Positions 46,291 to 54,689 of a DNA stretch of 64,000 bases are shown in pieces (position 1 is the first letter of the stretch; each line of letters starts with the position of its first letter). A program made the translations under genes and the position numbers. This DNA comes from Neisseria perflava. Its GTDB lineage: Bacteria; Pseudomonadota; Gammaproteobacteria; Burkholderiales; Neisseriaceae. The notes under the pieces are model-generated. The model was not told the origin of the DNA. It saw nothing but the letters and a program-made list of their open reading frames with translations, and did not search any database. The stretch is taken from positions 2,280,521-2,344,520 of the forward strand of contig NZ_CP136962.1 of the NCBI RefSeq assembly GCF_002863305.2. Reading direction: 5' to 3'.

Positions 46291-47703
46291 ATGAAGTTGA
46301 AAAGTATTTTATCAGTCGGCCTGATGATGGCGGTTTATCCGTCATGGGCTTTGGATTTCGGGCGTATTCCTGAAAATGAGATTTCTGTTTATGTGCAGGA
46401 ATTGGACAGCGGCAAAGTGATTGCCGAACACCGTGCCGATGAATTGCGCAATCCTGCTTCGACCATGAAGCTGGTAACGGCGTTTACCGCGTTTCGTATG
46501 TTGGGCGGCGATTATCGTTGGAAAACCGAGTTTAAAACCAACGGCCTAATCAAAGGCGATACGCTGAAAGGCAACGTGTATTGGGTGGGGAGCGGCGATC
46601 CTGTGTTTGACCAGCATGATTTGGTGCAAATGCAGCAACAGATGCGTGATAAGGGCATACGCCATATTGACGGACATCTGATACTCGACCGCAGCCTGTG
46701 GGGCGATGTGAAGAATCCGGATGATTTTGCTTCCGATTCTGCCGAAAGCTTTATGACACCGCCCGATCCTAATATGTTGGCGTATAAAACCGTTGAACTC
46801 CGTGCTGAAAAAGAAGAAGATGGAAGCTTGGTCATCCGTACCAATCCGCCGCTGCCGAATCTGAACATTCAAAACAAATTGACGCTTGAGAATAAAGAAG
46901 GGAAGTGCAGTGTTTTAAAAAAACACATGAAGACTTCCTATAAAAACAATACGCTGACCGTATCGGGCAAGCTGTCGGAACGCTGCTTGGGCAAAGAACT
47001 GTATCTGAATATGTACAGCATGAAAGAATTTGTCGGCAAAAGTTTCGTCAACCAATGGCGTCAACAAGACGGTACGGTTTCAGACGGCCTGACGACAGGT
47101 GCGGCGCCTCATGATGCGCATGTGTTGGCAAGCCATCTATCCAAACCGCTTACCGATATCCTCACCGATATGAACAAGCATTCCAATAATCTGATTGCCC
47201 GTTCGGTTTTCCTTAAATTTGCCGGAAACATGTCTGATTACAAGCTGGCGCAGACTAAGGCCGCTTCTATCGTAAAAAGCGAGCTGGCGGTTGCAGGTAT
47301 CAATACGGAAGGGCTGGTGTTGGAAAACGGCTCAGGCCTGTCCCGCGTTGAACGGCTTAATGCGCGCATGATGGCGCAAATGTTGGAAAAAGCCTACTTT
47401 AGCCCGTTTAAAAACGAGTTTATCAGTACGCTGCCGATTGCCGGTAAAGACGGCACGCTTAAAACACGCTTGAAGCAGCCAGGTGAAAACCTGCGCCTTA
47501 AAACCGGTACGCTTAAAGATGTCCGCGCACTGGCTGGGTATTGGTTGGGCGAAAAGCCGTTGCTGGTTGTCGTCATTATCAACAGCCAAAAATCAACCGA
47601 TTATTTACGCGACTTGGATAAGTTGGTGTCTAAAATTGTTCAGCCCGGTGGCGAGCATTGGATTGATGCTAAGGCCTCCTGCATGATTAGGTATCAGGCT
47701 TGA
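46291..47703 (+). CDS. dacB: D-Ala-D-Ala carboxypeptidase/endopeptidase (PBP3/PBP4 type)
   Basis: 470 aa class C low-molecular-weight PBP, secreted (signal peptide to about residue 20, ending SWA). Active-site motifs: STMK near residue 55, SNN in KHSNNLIARS near 295 and KTG in LKTGTLKD near 400. It trims and cleaves peptidoglycan cross-links in the periplasm; gonococcal PBP3 is the counterpart. Single unit bordered by DUS hairpins. Confidence 0.94.
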   Translation: MKLKSILSVGLMMAVYPSWALDFGRIPENEISVYVQELDSGKVIAEHRADELRNPASTMKLVTAFTAFRMLGGDYRWKTEFKTNGLIKGDTLKGNVYWVGSGDPVFDQHDLVQMQQQMRDKGIRHIDGHLILDRSLWGDVKNPDDFASDSAESFMTPPDPNMLAYKTVELRAEKEEDGSLVIRTNPPLPNLNIQNKLTLENKEGKCSVLKKHMKTSYKNNTLTVSGKLSERCLGKELYLNMYSMKEFVGKSFVNQWRQQDGTVSDGLTTGAAPHDAHVLASHLSKPLTDILTDMNKHSNNLIARSVFLKFAGNMSDYKLAQTKAASIVKSELAVAGINTEGLVLENGSGLSRVERLNARMMAQMLEKAYFSPFKNEFISTLPIAGKDGTLKTRLKQPGENLRLKTGTLKDVRALAGYWLGEKPLLVVVIINSQKSTDYLRDLDKLVSKIVQPGGEHWIDAKASCMIRYQA

Positions 47704-47712
47704 TAAGCCAAA

Positions 47713-47754
47713 GAAGGCCGTCTGAAAATGTATTGACGTTTTCAGACGGCCTTT
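47713..47754 (+). terminator. DUS hairpin after dacB
   Basis: AAGGCCGTCTGAAAA and complement, with a 14-base loop, followed by TTTGTG. Confidence 0.75.
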
Positions 47755-47779
47755 GTGTAAGAAGAGGAGGCAAGTATTT

Positions 47780-47853
47780 ATGTCTATTTTGGAAGATGAT
47801 TTAGGGATTTGATGAATAAGCGTTTATTGTGTTGCCCTGTTTATACTATCTAA
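47780..47853 (+). other. Two overlapping tiny reading frames with a strong ribosome binding site
   Basis: GAGGAGG lies 9 bp before an ATG that opens a 10-codon frame (MSILEDDLGI); its TGA overlaps the ATG of a 13-codon frame (MNKRLLCCPVYTI). The near-perfect Shine-Dalgarno and TGATG coupling are notable, but no function can be assigned; it may be a gene remnant. Confidence 0.25.
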
Positions 47854-47892
47854 ATAGCTGGATTTTTTATAAAAAGGCATAGGATACAGACG

Positions 47893-47919
47893 AAAAAAAT
47901 ACCGGTAAAAACCGGTATT
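47893..47919 (-). terminator. Terminator of the tRNA cluster
   Basis: Minus strand AATACCGGT-TTTT-ACCGGTATT followed by TTTTT, 18 bp past the last tRNA. Confidence 0.88.
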
Positions 47920-47936
47920 GTTTACTTTTAACTTGA

Positions 47937-48013
47937 TGGCGCGGCGGACGGGGCTCGAACCCGCGACCCCCGGCGTGACAGGCCGGTACTCTAACCAACT
48001 GAGCTACCACCGC
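47937..48013 (-). tRNA. tRNA-Asp(GTC), copy 2
   Basis: Cloverleaf on the minus strand: acceptor GCGGTGG pairs with CCGCCGC, D-arm GCTCAGTTGGTTAGAGT, anticodon loop CTGTCAC (anticodon GTC), T-loop GGTTCGAGCCC, encoded CCA. Confidence 0.96.
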
Positions 48014-48045
48014 GCATCCATTGTCGAAGACAATGAAAAGGAAAG

Positions 48046-48121
48046 TGGTGGGTGATGACGGAGTCGAACCGCCGACATTCTGCTTGTAAGGCAGACGCTC
48101 TACCAACTGAGCTAATCACCC
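48046..48121 (-). tRNA. tRNA-Val(TAC), copy 2
   Basis: Minus strand: acceptor GGGTGAT with ATCACCC, anticodon loop CTTACAA (anticodon TAC), T-loop GGTTCGACTCC, encoded CCA. 32 bp from the tRNA-Asp behind it. Confidence 0.96.
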
Positions 48122-48160
48122 GAAAAAGGGATATACTGAAGAATCAGTATTTTTAAATAA

Positions 48161-48237
48161 TGGCGCGGCGGACGGGGCTCGAACCCGCGACCCCCGGCGT
48201 GACAGGCCGGTACTCTAACCAACTGAGCTACCACCGC
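48161..48237 (-). tRNA. tRNA-Asp(GTC), copy 1
   Basis: Sequence identical in all positions I compared to the copy at 47937-48013, including encoded CCA; anticodon GTC. Confidence 0.96.
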
Positions 48238-48270
48238 GCATCCACTGTCAAAGACAATGAAAAAGAAACT

Positions 48271-48346
48271 TGGTGGGTGATGACGGAGTCGAACCGCCGA
48301 CATTCTGCTTGTAAGGCAGACGCTCTACCAACTGAGCTAATCACCC
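48271..48346 (-). tRNA. tRNA-Val(TAC), copy 1
   Basis: Same as the copy at 48046-48121; first gene of the cluster, 24 nt downstream of a likely promoter. Confidence 0.96.
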
Positions 48347-48369
48347 ATGCGCAAAATTGCGAAGACGCT

Positions 48370-48398
48370 ATTAAACCAAAAAATCCTGACACGCGCAA
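48370..48398 (-). promoter_or_regulatory. Likely promoter of the tRNA cluster
   Basis: Minus strand TTGCGC (48393-48398), 17-bp spacer, TTTAAT (48370-48375). Confidence 0.5.
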
Positions 48399-48415
48399 GA
48401 TTTATTTGCCGATAA

Positions 48416-50398
48416 TTAGATGTCTCCCTGCAAGCACCAGTTTTCAAAGGAAATAATTTCTTCCTGCTTGCCTGCAACAACCAAAATGTCGCCGGTTTCC
48501 AGAACGAAATCAGGGTCAAGGTCTTGGATTTTTCCGGTATTGCGGCGGATAAACAATAGTTTCAGATAATGCGCTGCCAATGGCAATTCACGGATGGTTT
48601 TGCCGATGGCATGTGCCTCGCCTTGTAATGGGAAGGCATGGCGGCAGACGGCCTTACTGTCTTCGTCGGAGAAGCTATCATCATCACTGCCGACAAACAA
48701 GTCTTGCAATGATGCATAGCGGCTGTGACGGATGTGGGTTATGGTTTGATAAACATGGTTGTAAGAGAGGCCGTGGCCCAACATGGCATAGCTTGCCAGC
48801 ACCAGGCTGGTTTCTTTGGTATCGGAGACGGTTTCTTCCGCACCCATTTCGGTAAAGGTTTTGACATAATCGTCATTGGTGGCGCGAACATAAACCGGCA
48901 TGCTCGGATGCATGGACATGATGTTACCGAGAACATGTTGTGTTTCATGCATATTGTTCAGCGTGATGACCACCATTTTGGCGCGTCCCAAGCCGGCGGC
49001 TTCCAAGACTTCACGGCGTTTGGCATCGCCAAAGGAAACCGGTTCGCCTGCGTTGCGTGCCACTTGTACGCGGGCAATATCCAAGTCAAGGGCAAAGTAG
49101 GGGATGCCTTCTTGCGCCAATACACGGGCAACCGATTGGCCGCCGCGTCCGAAACCGATAATCAGGACGTGTTCGGATTTGCTCATGGTTTCCACCAACA
49201 TGGAGTGTAAGTCCAAGGCTTTCATGTCCCAGTCGGATTTAACGAAGCGGCTGACGATGGCATCGCTGCTGCCCAAAATGAATGGTGCGGCAATCATGGA
49301 GAGCAAGACGGCTGCAGTGGCTGCTTGTTCCAATTCGGGCGAAACCATATTGATTTTGCTGGAAATAGCCAGCATCACGAAACCGAACTCGCCGCCTTGT
49401 GCCAAATAAAGCGCACTCTTGAGGCTGTCGCTCGTAGGGTTTTTCATGCGCAAAGCGATGATGAAGACGACCAGTGCTTTCAAGACCAACAGGATTGCCA
49501 ACAAAATCAGGATTTGCTGCCAGTTGCCGATCAGCGCCTGAATATCCAGCTTCATACCGACGGTAATGAAGAAGAAACCCAGCAGGATATCGCGGAATGG
49601 ACGGATGTCGTCTTCCACCTGAATGCGGTATTCGGTTTCGGAAAGCAGCATACCGGCAACGAATGCGCCCAATGCCATAGACAGGCCTTCAAGCTCTGTC
49701 AGATAGGCTACGCCTAAGGTAACCAGCAAAACGTTGATCATGAAGAGTTCGGACGATTTGCGTTTGGCAACCAGTCTGAACCAGCGTGACATCACACGGC
49801 TGCCGATAACGAACAAAATGCCCAAGGTCAGCAACATTTTCAAGCCGGCCAAGCCCAGCTCTACCCACAAGTTGCCTTCGCTGCCGCCGGCAAGTGCCGG
49901 AATCAGAATCATCAGCGGTACAACGGCAATATCTTGCATCAGCAAAACACCCATGGCCATTTGACCATGCGGCTGACCTAGCTCGGTTTTCTCCGACAGA
50001 ATGCGGCTGACGATAGCGGTGGACGACATGGTCAGTGCACCCGCAGTGGCAAACGCCCAGTTAAACGGCGTGCCCATTGCCATCAAAATGCCCATAATCG
50101 AGAGCATGGTAATGATGACTTGCAAACCGCCCAAGCCGAATACGAGGCGGCGCATGGCTTTGAGTTTGGGCAGGGAGAATTCGAGACCGATGCTGAACAT
50201 CAAGAACACAATGCCGATTTCGCCCAAATAGTCAGTGGCGTGGCTTTGCGGAATCAGTTTGAACATACCCGGACCGGCAATAAAACCGACCAAAAGATAA
50301 CCGAGCATGGAAGGAATGTTGAACTTGCGACAGCAGATAACCGTAATGACGGAAACCAACAGGACAATGACAATGGGACCGAGGGAGAATTCGTGCAT
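48416..50398 (-). CDS. Kef-type cation:proton antiporter with TrkA domains
   Basis: 660 aa. About twelve membrane helices of the CPA2 exchanger type (VFLMFSIGLEFSLPKL near residue 65; GAFVAGMLLSETEYR near 245), then a cytoplasmic RCK/TrkA-N domain (VLIIGFGRGGQSVARVLAQEG near 405) and a TrkA-C domain at the end (LDPDFVLETGDILVVAGKQ). YbaL/KefB-like potassium efflux in exchange for protons is the family role. Bases 50399-50620 upstream hold one single DUS and no gene. Confidence 0.9.
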   Translation of the reverse strand: MHEFSLGPIVIVLLVSVITVICCRKFNIPSMLGYLLVGFIAGPGMFKLIPQSHATDYLGEIGIVFLMFSIGLEFSLPKLKAMRRLVFGLGGLQVIITMLSIMGILMAMGTPFNWAFATAGALTMSSTAIVSRILSEKTELGQPHGQMAMGVLLMQDIAVVPLMILIPALAGGSEGNLWVELGLAGLKMLLTLGILFVIGSRVMSRWFRLVAKRKSSELFMINVLLVTLGVAYLTELEGLSMALGAFVAGMLLSETEYRIQVEDDIRPFRDILLGFFFITVGMKLDIQALIGNWQQILILLAILLVLKALVVFIIALRMKNPTSDSLKSALYLAQGGEFGFVMLAISSKINMVSPELEQAATAAVLLSMIAAPFILGSSDAIVSRFVKSDWDMKALDLHSMLVETMSKSEHVLIIGFGRGGQSVARVLAQEGIPYFALDLDIARVQVARNAGEPVSFGDAKRREVLEAAGLGRAKMVVITLNNMHETQHVLGNIMSMHPSMPVYVRATNDDYVKTFTEMGAEETVSDTKETSLVLASYAMLGHGLSYNHVYQTITHIRHSRYASLQDLFVGSDDDSFSDEDSKAVCRHAFPLQGEAHAIGKTIRELPLAAHYLKLLFIRRNTGKIQDLDPDFVLETGDILVVAGKQEEIISFENWCLQGDI

Positions 50399-50620
50399 AG
50401 AGTGGGCGGCCTTTCGTTAAAAGTAGCTATTGTTATATAGGCCGTCTGAAACACGTCGAAAACCGACAGCAAACCCAAATAAAAACGCACAGAATGAACT
50501 TCATTTCTGCGATTTGATTTCCCGTATCATGCTTATTTGGACTTACTGTTTCGAGCGTTATCTAACGGATTGTTAAGATTATATCAAGATAGAATGTAAA
50601 GTAGTGTTTTGATTGACAAA

Positions 50621-50652
50621 AAGGGCCGTCTGAAATATTCAGACGGCCTTTA
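50621..50652 (-). terminator. DUS hairpin after fabG
   Basis: Inverted uptake sequences with a 2-4 base loop, 15 bp past the fabG stop; ends the long fab transcript. Confidence 0.75.
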
Positions 50653-50666
50653 AATAAACAAACGGT

Positions 50667-51413
50667 TTACGGCATCAACATGCCGCCGTTGACATGAAGT
50701 GTCTGACCGGTAATGTATTTTGCCTGATCAGAAGCCAAGAACAAAACTGCATCGGCAATATCTTGCGCTTCACCGAATTTGCCCAAAGAAGTTTGCGCTT
50801 CAAAGGTTTTGCGGGTTTCTTCCGGCAGGGCGCGGGTCATATCGGTGTCGATAAAGCCGGGGGCAACGCAGTTGACGGTAATGCCGCGGCTGCCGACTTC
50901 ACGCGCCATAGATTTGGAGAAGCCGATTAAGCCTGCTTTTGCGGCCGCATAGTTGGTTTGGCCGGCATTGCCCATCACGCCGACAACGGATGTGATGTTG
51001 ATGATGCGGCCGGTACGCTGTTTCATCATGCCGCGCAATACCGCTTTGGAGGCGCGGAACACAGATTTGAGGTTAACCTGCATGATGTCGTCCCATTCTT
51101 CCTCTTTCATGCGCATCAGGAGGTTGTCGCGGGTAATGCCGGCGTTATTGACCAGAATATCCAGTTTGCCGAATTCTTTTTCGATGTTGGCAATCAAGTT
51201 TTCGATGGTTTCAGGTTCGGCAGAATTCAATGCACGGCCTTCGCCACCCCATTGTGCCAAGCGTTCGCTGATTGCAGCCGCACCGCTCTCACTGGTGGCT
51301 GTACCGATAACTTTTGCACCGGCCGCAGCCAAAGTATCGGCAATCGCCGCACCAATACCGCGCGATGCGCCGGTTACCAAAGCGATTTTGCCGCTTAAAT
51401 CTTGTGTACTCAT
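50667..51413 (-). CDS. fabG: 3-oxoacyl-ACP reductase
   Basis: 248 aa SDR enzyme: NADPH motif TGASRGIG at 14-21, NNAG at 89-92, catalytic Ser142, Tyr155 and Lys159 (YAAAK). Reduces beta-ketoacyl-ACP during fatty-acid elongation. Separated from its usual neighbour fabD by three glycosyltransferase-like genes. Confidence 0.96.
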   Translation of the reverse strand: MSTQDLSGKIALVTGASRGIGAAIADTLAAAGAKVIGTATSESGAAAISERLAQWGGEGRALNSAEPETIENLIANIEKEFGKLDILVNNAGITRDNLLMRMKEEEWDDIMQVNLKSVFRASKAVLRGMMKQRTGRIINITSVVGVMGNAGQTNYAAAKAGLIGFSKSMAREVGSRGITVNCVAPGFIDTDMTRALPEETRKTFEAQTSLGKFGEAQDIADAVLFLASDQAKYITGQTLHVNGGMLMP

Positions 51414-51457
51414 GTTTTATTCCTTAATTGCGATTGGAAAAATGGTTTCAGACGGCC

Positions 51458-52495
51458 TTATTTACCTAGGGAGGGTGCTTGATACCGTCGTTTGTTGATT
51501 CTGCGTAATAAATATTCTTTGTAGTATGCCCATGCTTGCTTTTTTTGTCCTTGTTTCCAAAGCCGTTTGGCTGCTTGTCTAAATTTCCTTTTAGGATTTG
51601 GAAAGGGCAACCAAGTTGATAGAGGTTGTTCTAGATATCCGTTATTCCATGGGGAATTCTTAAAATATTGATCATATGCGGGGTGGAAGCCTAATTGATG
51701 CCACGGTTTGATATGACCAACAAAATGGACTAAGCGGATATTGTTGGGATTGTCGATTAATTCACTGTATTTTTGATGCCAATGTATCCAGTTAAAGTTT
51801 TCTGAAAGCCAGTGTACATGACCTATACAGGCTAAATTCAAAATATCTTGGTCTGGACAGGAGAGTTTAAAATTCTGTTTTTCTACGGCTTGCATTTTTT
51901 CAGACAAAATTTTATCTATTGCCATATCATTCCATTTGTCAATATTGAATAGAATGACCCCAGAGTTGAAATAAGGCTCAGTATCTGTAAAACCAAATTG
52001 ATTGAGTTGTTTTATATATGCTCTGTATAAGATTGCATCAGGTACGGCGGCAATCAAAGAATTTGAAATGTCGATTTCAAATAAATCATCAATGTTGCCC
52101 AAGCACAGTACATCAGTATCTAAATAAAGCGCAGTATGAGCAATACCTTTTAATAAGCAAGGGATACTCATACGGTAATACATAGCGATAGTAAAATAAT
52201 GGGTAGTCTGCAGGGTAGAAAAGTATTCTGTATTTAAATGGTAAACGCTTATTGCGTAGTTTTGATTTGATGTTTCAATTTGATCGAAAATATTAAAATC
52301 ATAACCTTCTGAACCACTAACTAACAAATGAAAATGTATTCGACTGGTATTGTTTTGCAGTACAGAAAGTAACGCAGTGCCGATGTGTTTGATATAGTTT
52401 TGATCGGCTGCATAAACAATATGTTTCGGCTGTTCAATGAATTCTCGTTTGCGGATATGAACAGTTTCTAATACTAATTTTTCTCTTTCAAACAT
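51458..52495 (-). CDS. GT8 family glycosyltransferase
   Basis: 345 aa GT-A enzyme of the LgtC/WaaJ type: HIVYAADQNYIKHIGTALLSVL near residue 25, metal-binding DxD as Asp126-Asp128 (LYLDTDVL), FNSGVILFNIDKWN near 178 and HFVGHIKPW near 265. It probably adds a hexose to lipooligosaccharide or another surface glycan at the inner face of the membrane. Codons are AT-rich compared with fabG and fabD. Overlaps the upstream gene by 8 bp. No counterpart belongs to the standard fab cluster. Confidence 0.85.
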   Translation of the reverse strand: MFEREKLVLETVHIRKREFIEQPKHIVYAADQNYIKHIGTALLSVLQNNTSRIHFHLLVSGSEGYDFNIFDQIETSNQNYAISVYHLNTEYFSTLQTTHYFTIAMYYRMSIPCLLKGIAHTALYLDTDVLCLGNIDDLFEIDISNSLIAAVPDAILYRAYIKQLNQFGFTDTEPYFNSGVILFNIDKWNDMAIDKILSEKMQAVEKQNFKLSCPDQDILNLACIGHVHWLSENFNWIHWHQKYSELIDNPNNIRLVHFVGHIKPWHQLGFHPAYDQYFKNSPWNNGYLEQPLSTWLPFPNPKRKFRQAAKRLWKQGQKKQAWAYYKEYLLRRINKRRYQAPSLGK

Positions 52496-53558
52496 TTAAA
52501 TTCCCCACAACTTCTCTATTGATTTCAGGTAATCCGATAGGGATATTCGGTTCAATATCAAATGCGCAGCTGATCCAGTTGCTGAAGCTGTATTTGTGCT
52601 TCAAGCCTGGGGCAAGCGGTACATACGGCAAGGTCAGGAAGGCTTTGAGTTCTTCAAGGTTGCTTCCGTCCCAGTAGAACATATTGTTCGGGTGATAAAA
52701 ATCGTAATGTGCGATGGTCGGATTGGTCGTAATCAGTTTTTTGTCCAATCCAATCGCTTCGAAAATCCGCAAAGAGAGACCGTAGTGCTTGCGGTTGAGG
52801 AAATCCACCAATACGGAGGATTTGGCCGCTTCTTCTAAGTTTTGACGATAGGAGAGGGCGTTTTCAAAGGAGAAGAACTCGACTTCGGGAATGCCCAAAG
52901 CTGCTTTTTCTTCTTCGATTTTCTTGCTGGCCAAGCGGAAATCTATTTCTAAACCGATTGAACGTGCAGCTTCGCAAAATGCGCGGATGTCGTTGTTACG
53001 GTCGGCGGCGTACGAGCCGATAAACAAGATTTTGTTTTGCGGGTTTTCAGACGGCCTGAAGCTGTCAAAGTAGAAGCTGGTGGTTGGAAAGAGTTTTTCG
53101 GTGTATTCAGGGTGTTTGCCTTGGTCAAACGGATCGAAAAAGTAAAACTTGTCGAAAAATTCGATGTTGTCGAAGTCTTCTTTTAAGAAGGTCAGGGCTT
53201 CCCAGTTGTAATACACCATTAATTTTGAATGCGCTCTGAGCTTGGCGATGAAGTCTTTCGGATAGGCGCCCAGCCAAATCATGAAGCAATAATCCGCTTG
53301 TTCGGGATGTTCGCTTAACAGGGTATTGAGGCGTTCTTCTACGGCGCGGAACATGGTCCGTTTTTTGAAGTCTTTTTGCCCAAGAATATTTCGATACCAA
53401 ATTTTTTTCAGCCGTTGAAATACATTTTTGTATTTGAACTCTTTTTCTTCATAGGTCAGGGACAGCACTTCAAATCCGCATTTCTCCAAGTTCTCAATAA
53501 TGAGTTCGTGGATTTTGAAGAGTTCCGGCATGGCGAGAATGACTTTTTTCTTACTCAT
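52488..53558 (-). CDS. Glycosyltransferase-like protein, paralogue B
   Basis: 356 aa cytosolic protein, similar along its length to the next gene upstream: opening KKKVILAMPELF, shared FYFDSFRPSE/FYFDFPVAE region, KHYGLSLRIFEAIGLDKKLITTN versus EHYGLSFRIFDALRFDKKLITTN, and a C-terminal YSFSNWI. The layout (GT-B-like with a late acidic EA/DA motif) and context suggest lipopolysaccharide sugar transfer; I do not recognise a named family. Start at 53558 (MSKKK), as the longer frame gives an unlikely leader. Confidence 0.7.
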   Translation of the reverse strand: MSKKKVILAMPELFKIHELIIENLEKCGFEVLSLTYEEKEFKYKNVFQRLKKIWYRNILGQKDFKKRTMFRAVEERLNTLLSEHPEQADYCFMIWLGAYPKDFIAKLRAHSKLMVYYNWEALTFLKEDFDNIEFFDKFYFFDPFDQGKHPEYTEKLFPTTSFYFDSFRPSENPQNKILFIGSYAADRNNDIRAFCEAARSIGLEIDFRLASKKIEEEKAALGIPEVEFFSFENALSYRQNLEEAAKSSVLVDFLNRKHYGLSLRIFEAIGLDKKLITTNPTIAHYDFYHPNNMFYWDGSNLEELKAFLTLPYVPLAPGLKHKYSFSNWISCAFDIEPNIPIGLPEINREVVGNLNV

Positions 53559-53613
53559 AATGTATTTAATGTAATATTTTGTCAGGCAGGGGTATCTGCC
53601 GTGGGCAATAAGG

Positions 53614-54615
53614 TTAATCAATGCCGATCAGGCGGTTTAGCCATTGTGTAAACGAATAATAGGCTTTGATTTCAGGGGCAGGTTGCTGATACGGACGTGC
53701 CAAAAATTCAGGCAATGCGTCTAAATTACCGCCGTCCCATACGAACACGCGGTCCGGGTGGTATAGGTCGGTTTCCAAGATATGTTTGTTGGTGGTAATC
53801 AGTTTTTTATCGAAACGCAACGCATCAAAGATACGGAATGATAAGCCGTAATGTTCGAATTGTGCAAAATCGACGACTGCACCGCAACTTTGCACTTGGC
53901 TGAGGTTTTCTTCAAAGCTGAGGATGCTGCTGCGGTCGAGATAGCGGATGCCGTTGTGTCCGAAGGCTTTTTCAGCCCTGTCGTCTTTGCAGTAGATATG
54001 AAAATCCAAGGGTAGGCTGAGGCGTTCGGTTTCTTGGATAAAGCGTTTGGTTTGTTCTTCGCGTCTGAGTTCGTAGCCGCCTAAAAAGTAGAGTTTGTTG
54101 GTGGGGGTATATTCCGCCACGGGAAAGTCAAAGTAAAAATTAGTGGTGGCTTTGAAACGGCATTGTGGATATTTTTGAATATCGTCGGGATCGAAAACCC
54201 AGCATTGGTCAAAATAATCCAAATATTCAATAATATCTGGGAAGCGTCCTACGCCATCCCATTGATAATTCACGCAAACATTGCTGTGTTCGCGGATGGT
54301 GGCGATGATTTCTTTGGGGTAAATATTGGCACGGATACAGAGCGCATAATCGGCTTTTTTACCGTTTAGCAAGGCCAATTTTTGTTGAATGTCGTCGAGG
54401 TGGCGGCTGTATTTGAGGTATTTTTTATAGTTGCCGTTTTTGGTGATGTGTTTGTGGTAGAGGTTTTTAAGTCTGCTGCCCAAGTTCGGGTAATAGGAAT
54501 CTCGGTCGTCATAGCACAGATTAATGACATCAAAACCAAGAAAACGCAGATTTTTTTCGATACATTGATCCAGTCCGTACATGTAGGGAACGGCAAGAAT
54601 AATGGTTTTTTTCAT
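53614..54615 (-). CDS. Glycosyltransferase-like protein, paralogue A
   Basis: 333 aa; tandem paralogue of the gene at 52488-53558 (shared blocks given there), opening KKTIILAVPYMYG. Contains VFDPDDIQKYP, matching the FDPFDQGKHP of the partner. The two probably act in sequence on one glycan, or one arose by duplication. Lower GC than the fab genes. Located 75 bp behind fabD, with a DUS hairpin in between. Confidence 0.7.
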   Translation of the reverse strand: MKKTIILAVPYMYGLDQCIEKNLRFLGFDVINLCYDDRDSYYPNLGSRLKNLYHKHITKNGNYKKYLKYSRHLDDIQQKLALLNGKKADYALCIRANIYPKEIIATIREHSNVCVNYQWDGVGRFPDIIEYLDYFDQCWVFDPDDIQKYPQCRFKATTNFYFDFPVAEYTPTNKLYFLGGYELRREEQTKRFIQETERLSLPLDFHIYCKDDRAEKAFGHNGIRYLDRSSILSFEENLSQVQSCGAVVDFAQFEHYGLSFRIFDALRFDKKLITTNKHILETDLYHPDRVFVWDGGNLDALPEFLARPYQQPAPEIKAYYSFTQWLNRLIGID

Positions 54616-54642
54616 AATGTATTCGGATTGGAGTGGGCTGAT

Positions 54643-54685
54643 TTTTCAGACGGCCTTGCCTGACAGGATAAGGCCGTCTGAAAAC
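54643..54685 (-). terminator. DUS hairpin after fabD
   Basis: TTTTCAGACGGCCTT and complement, 5 bp past the fabD stop; may separate the inserted genes from the upstream fab genes. Confidence 0.7.
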
Positions 54686-54689
54686 ATTT

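Noticed and set aside
47867..48456. Short open frames with GGRGFEPRPPRH-like peptides
   Set aside because: They are translations of the tRNA genes, a well-known false call.
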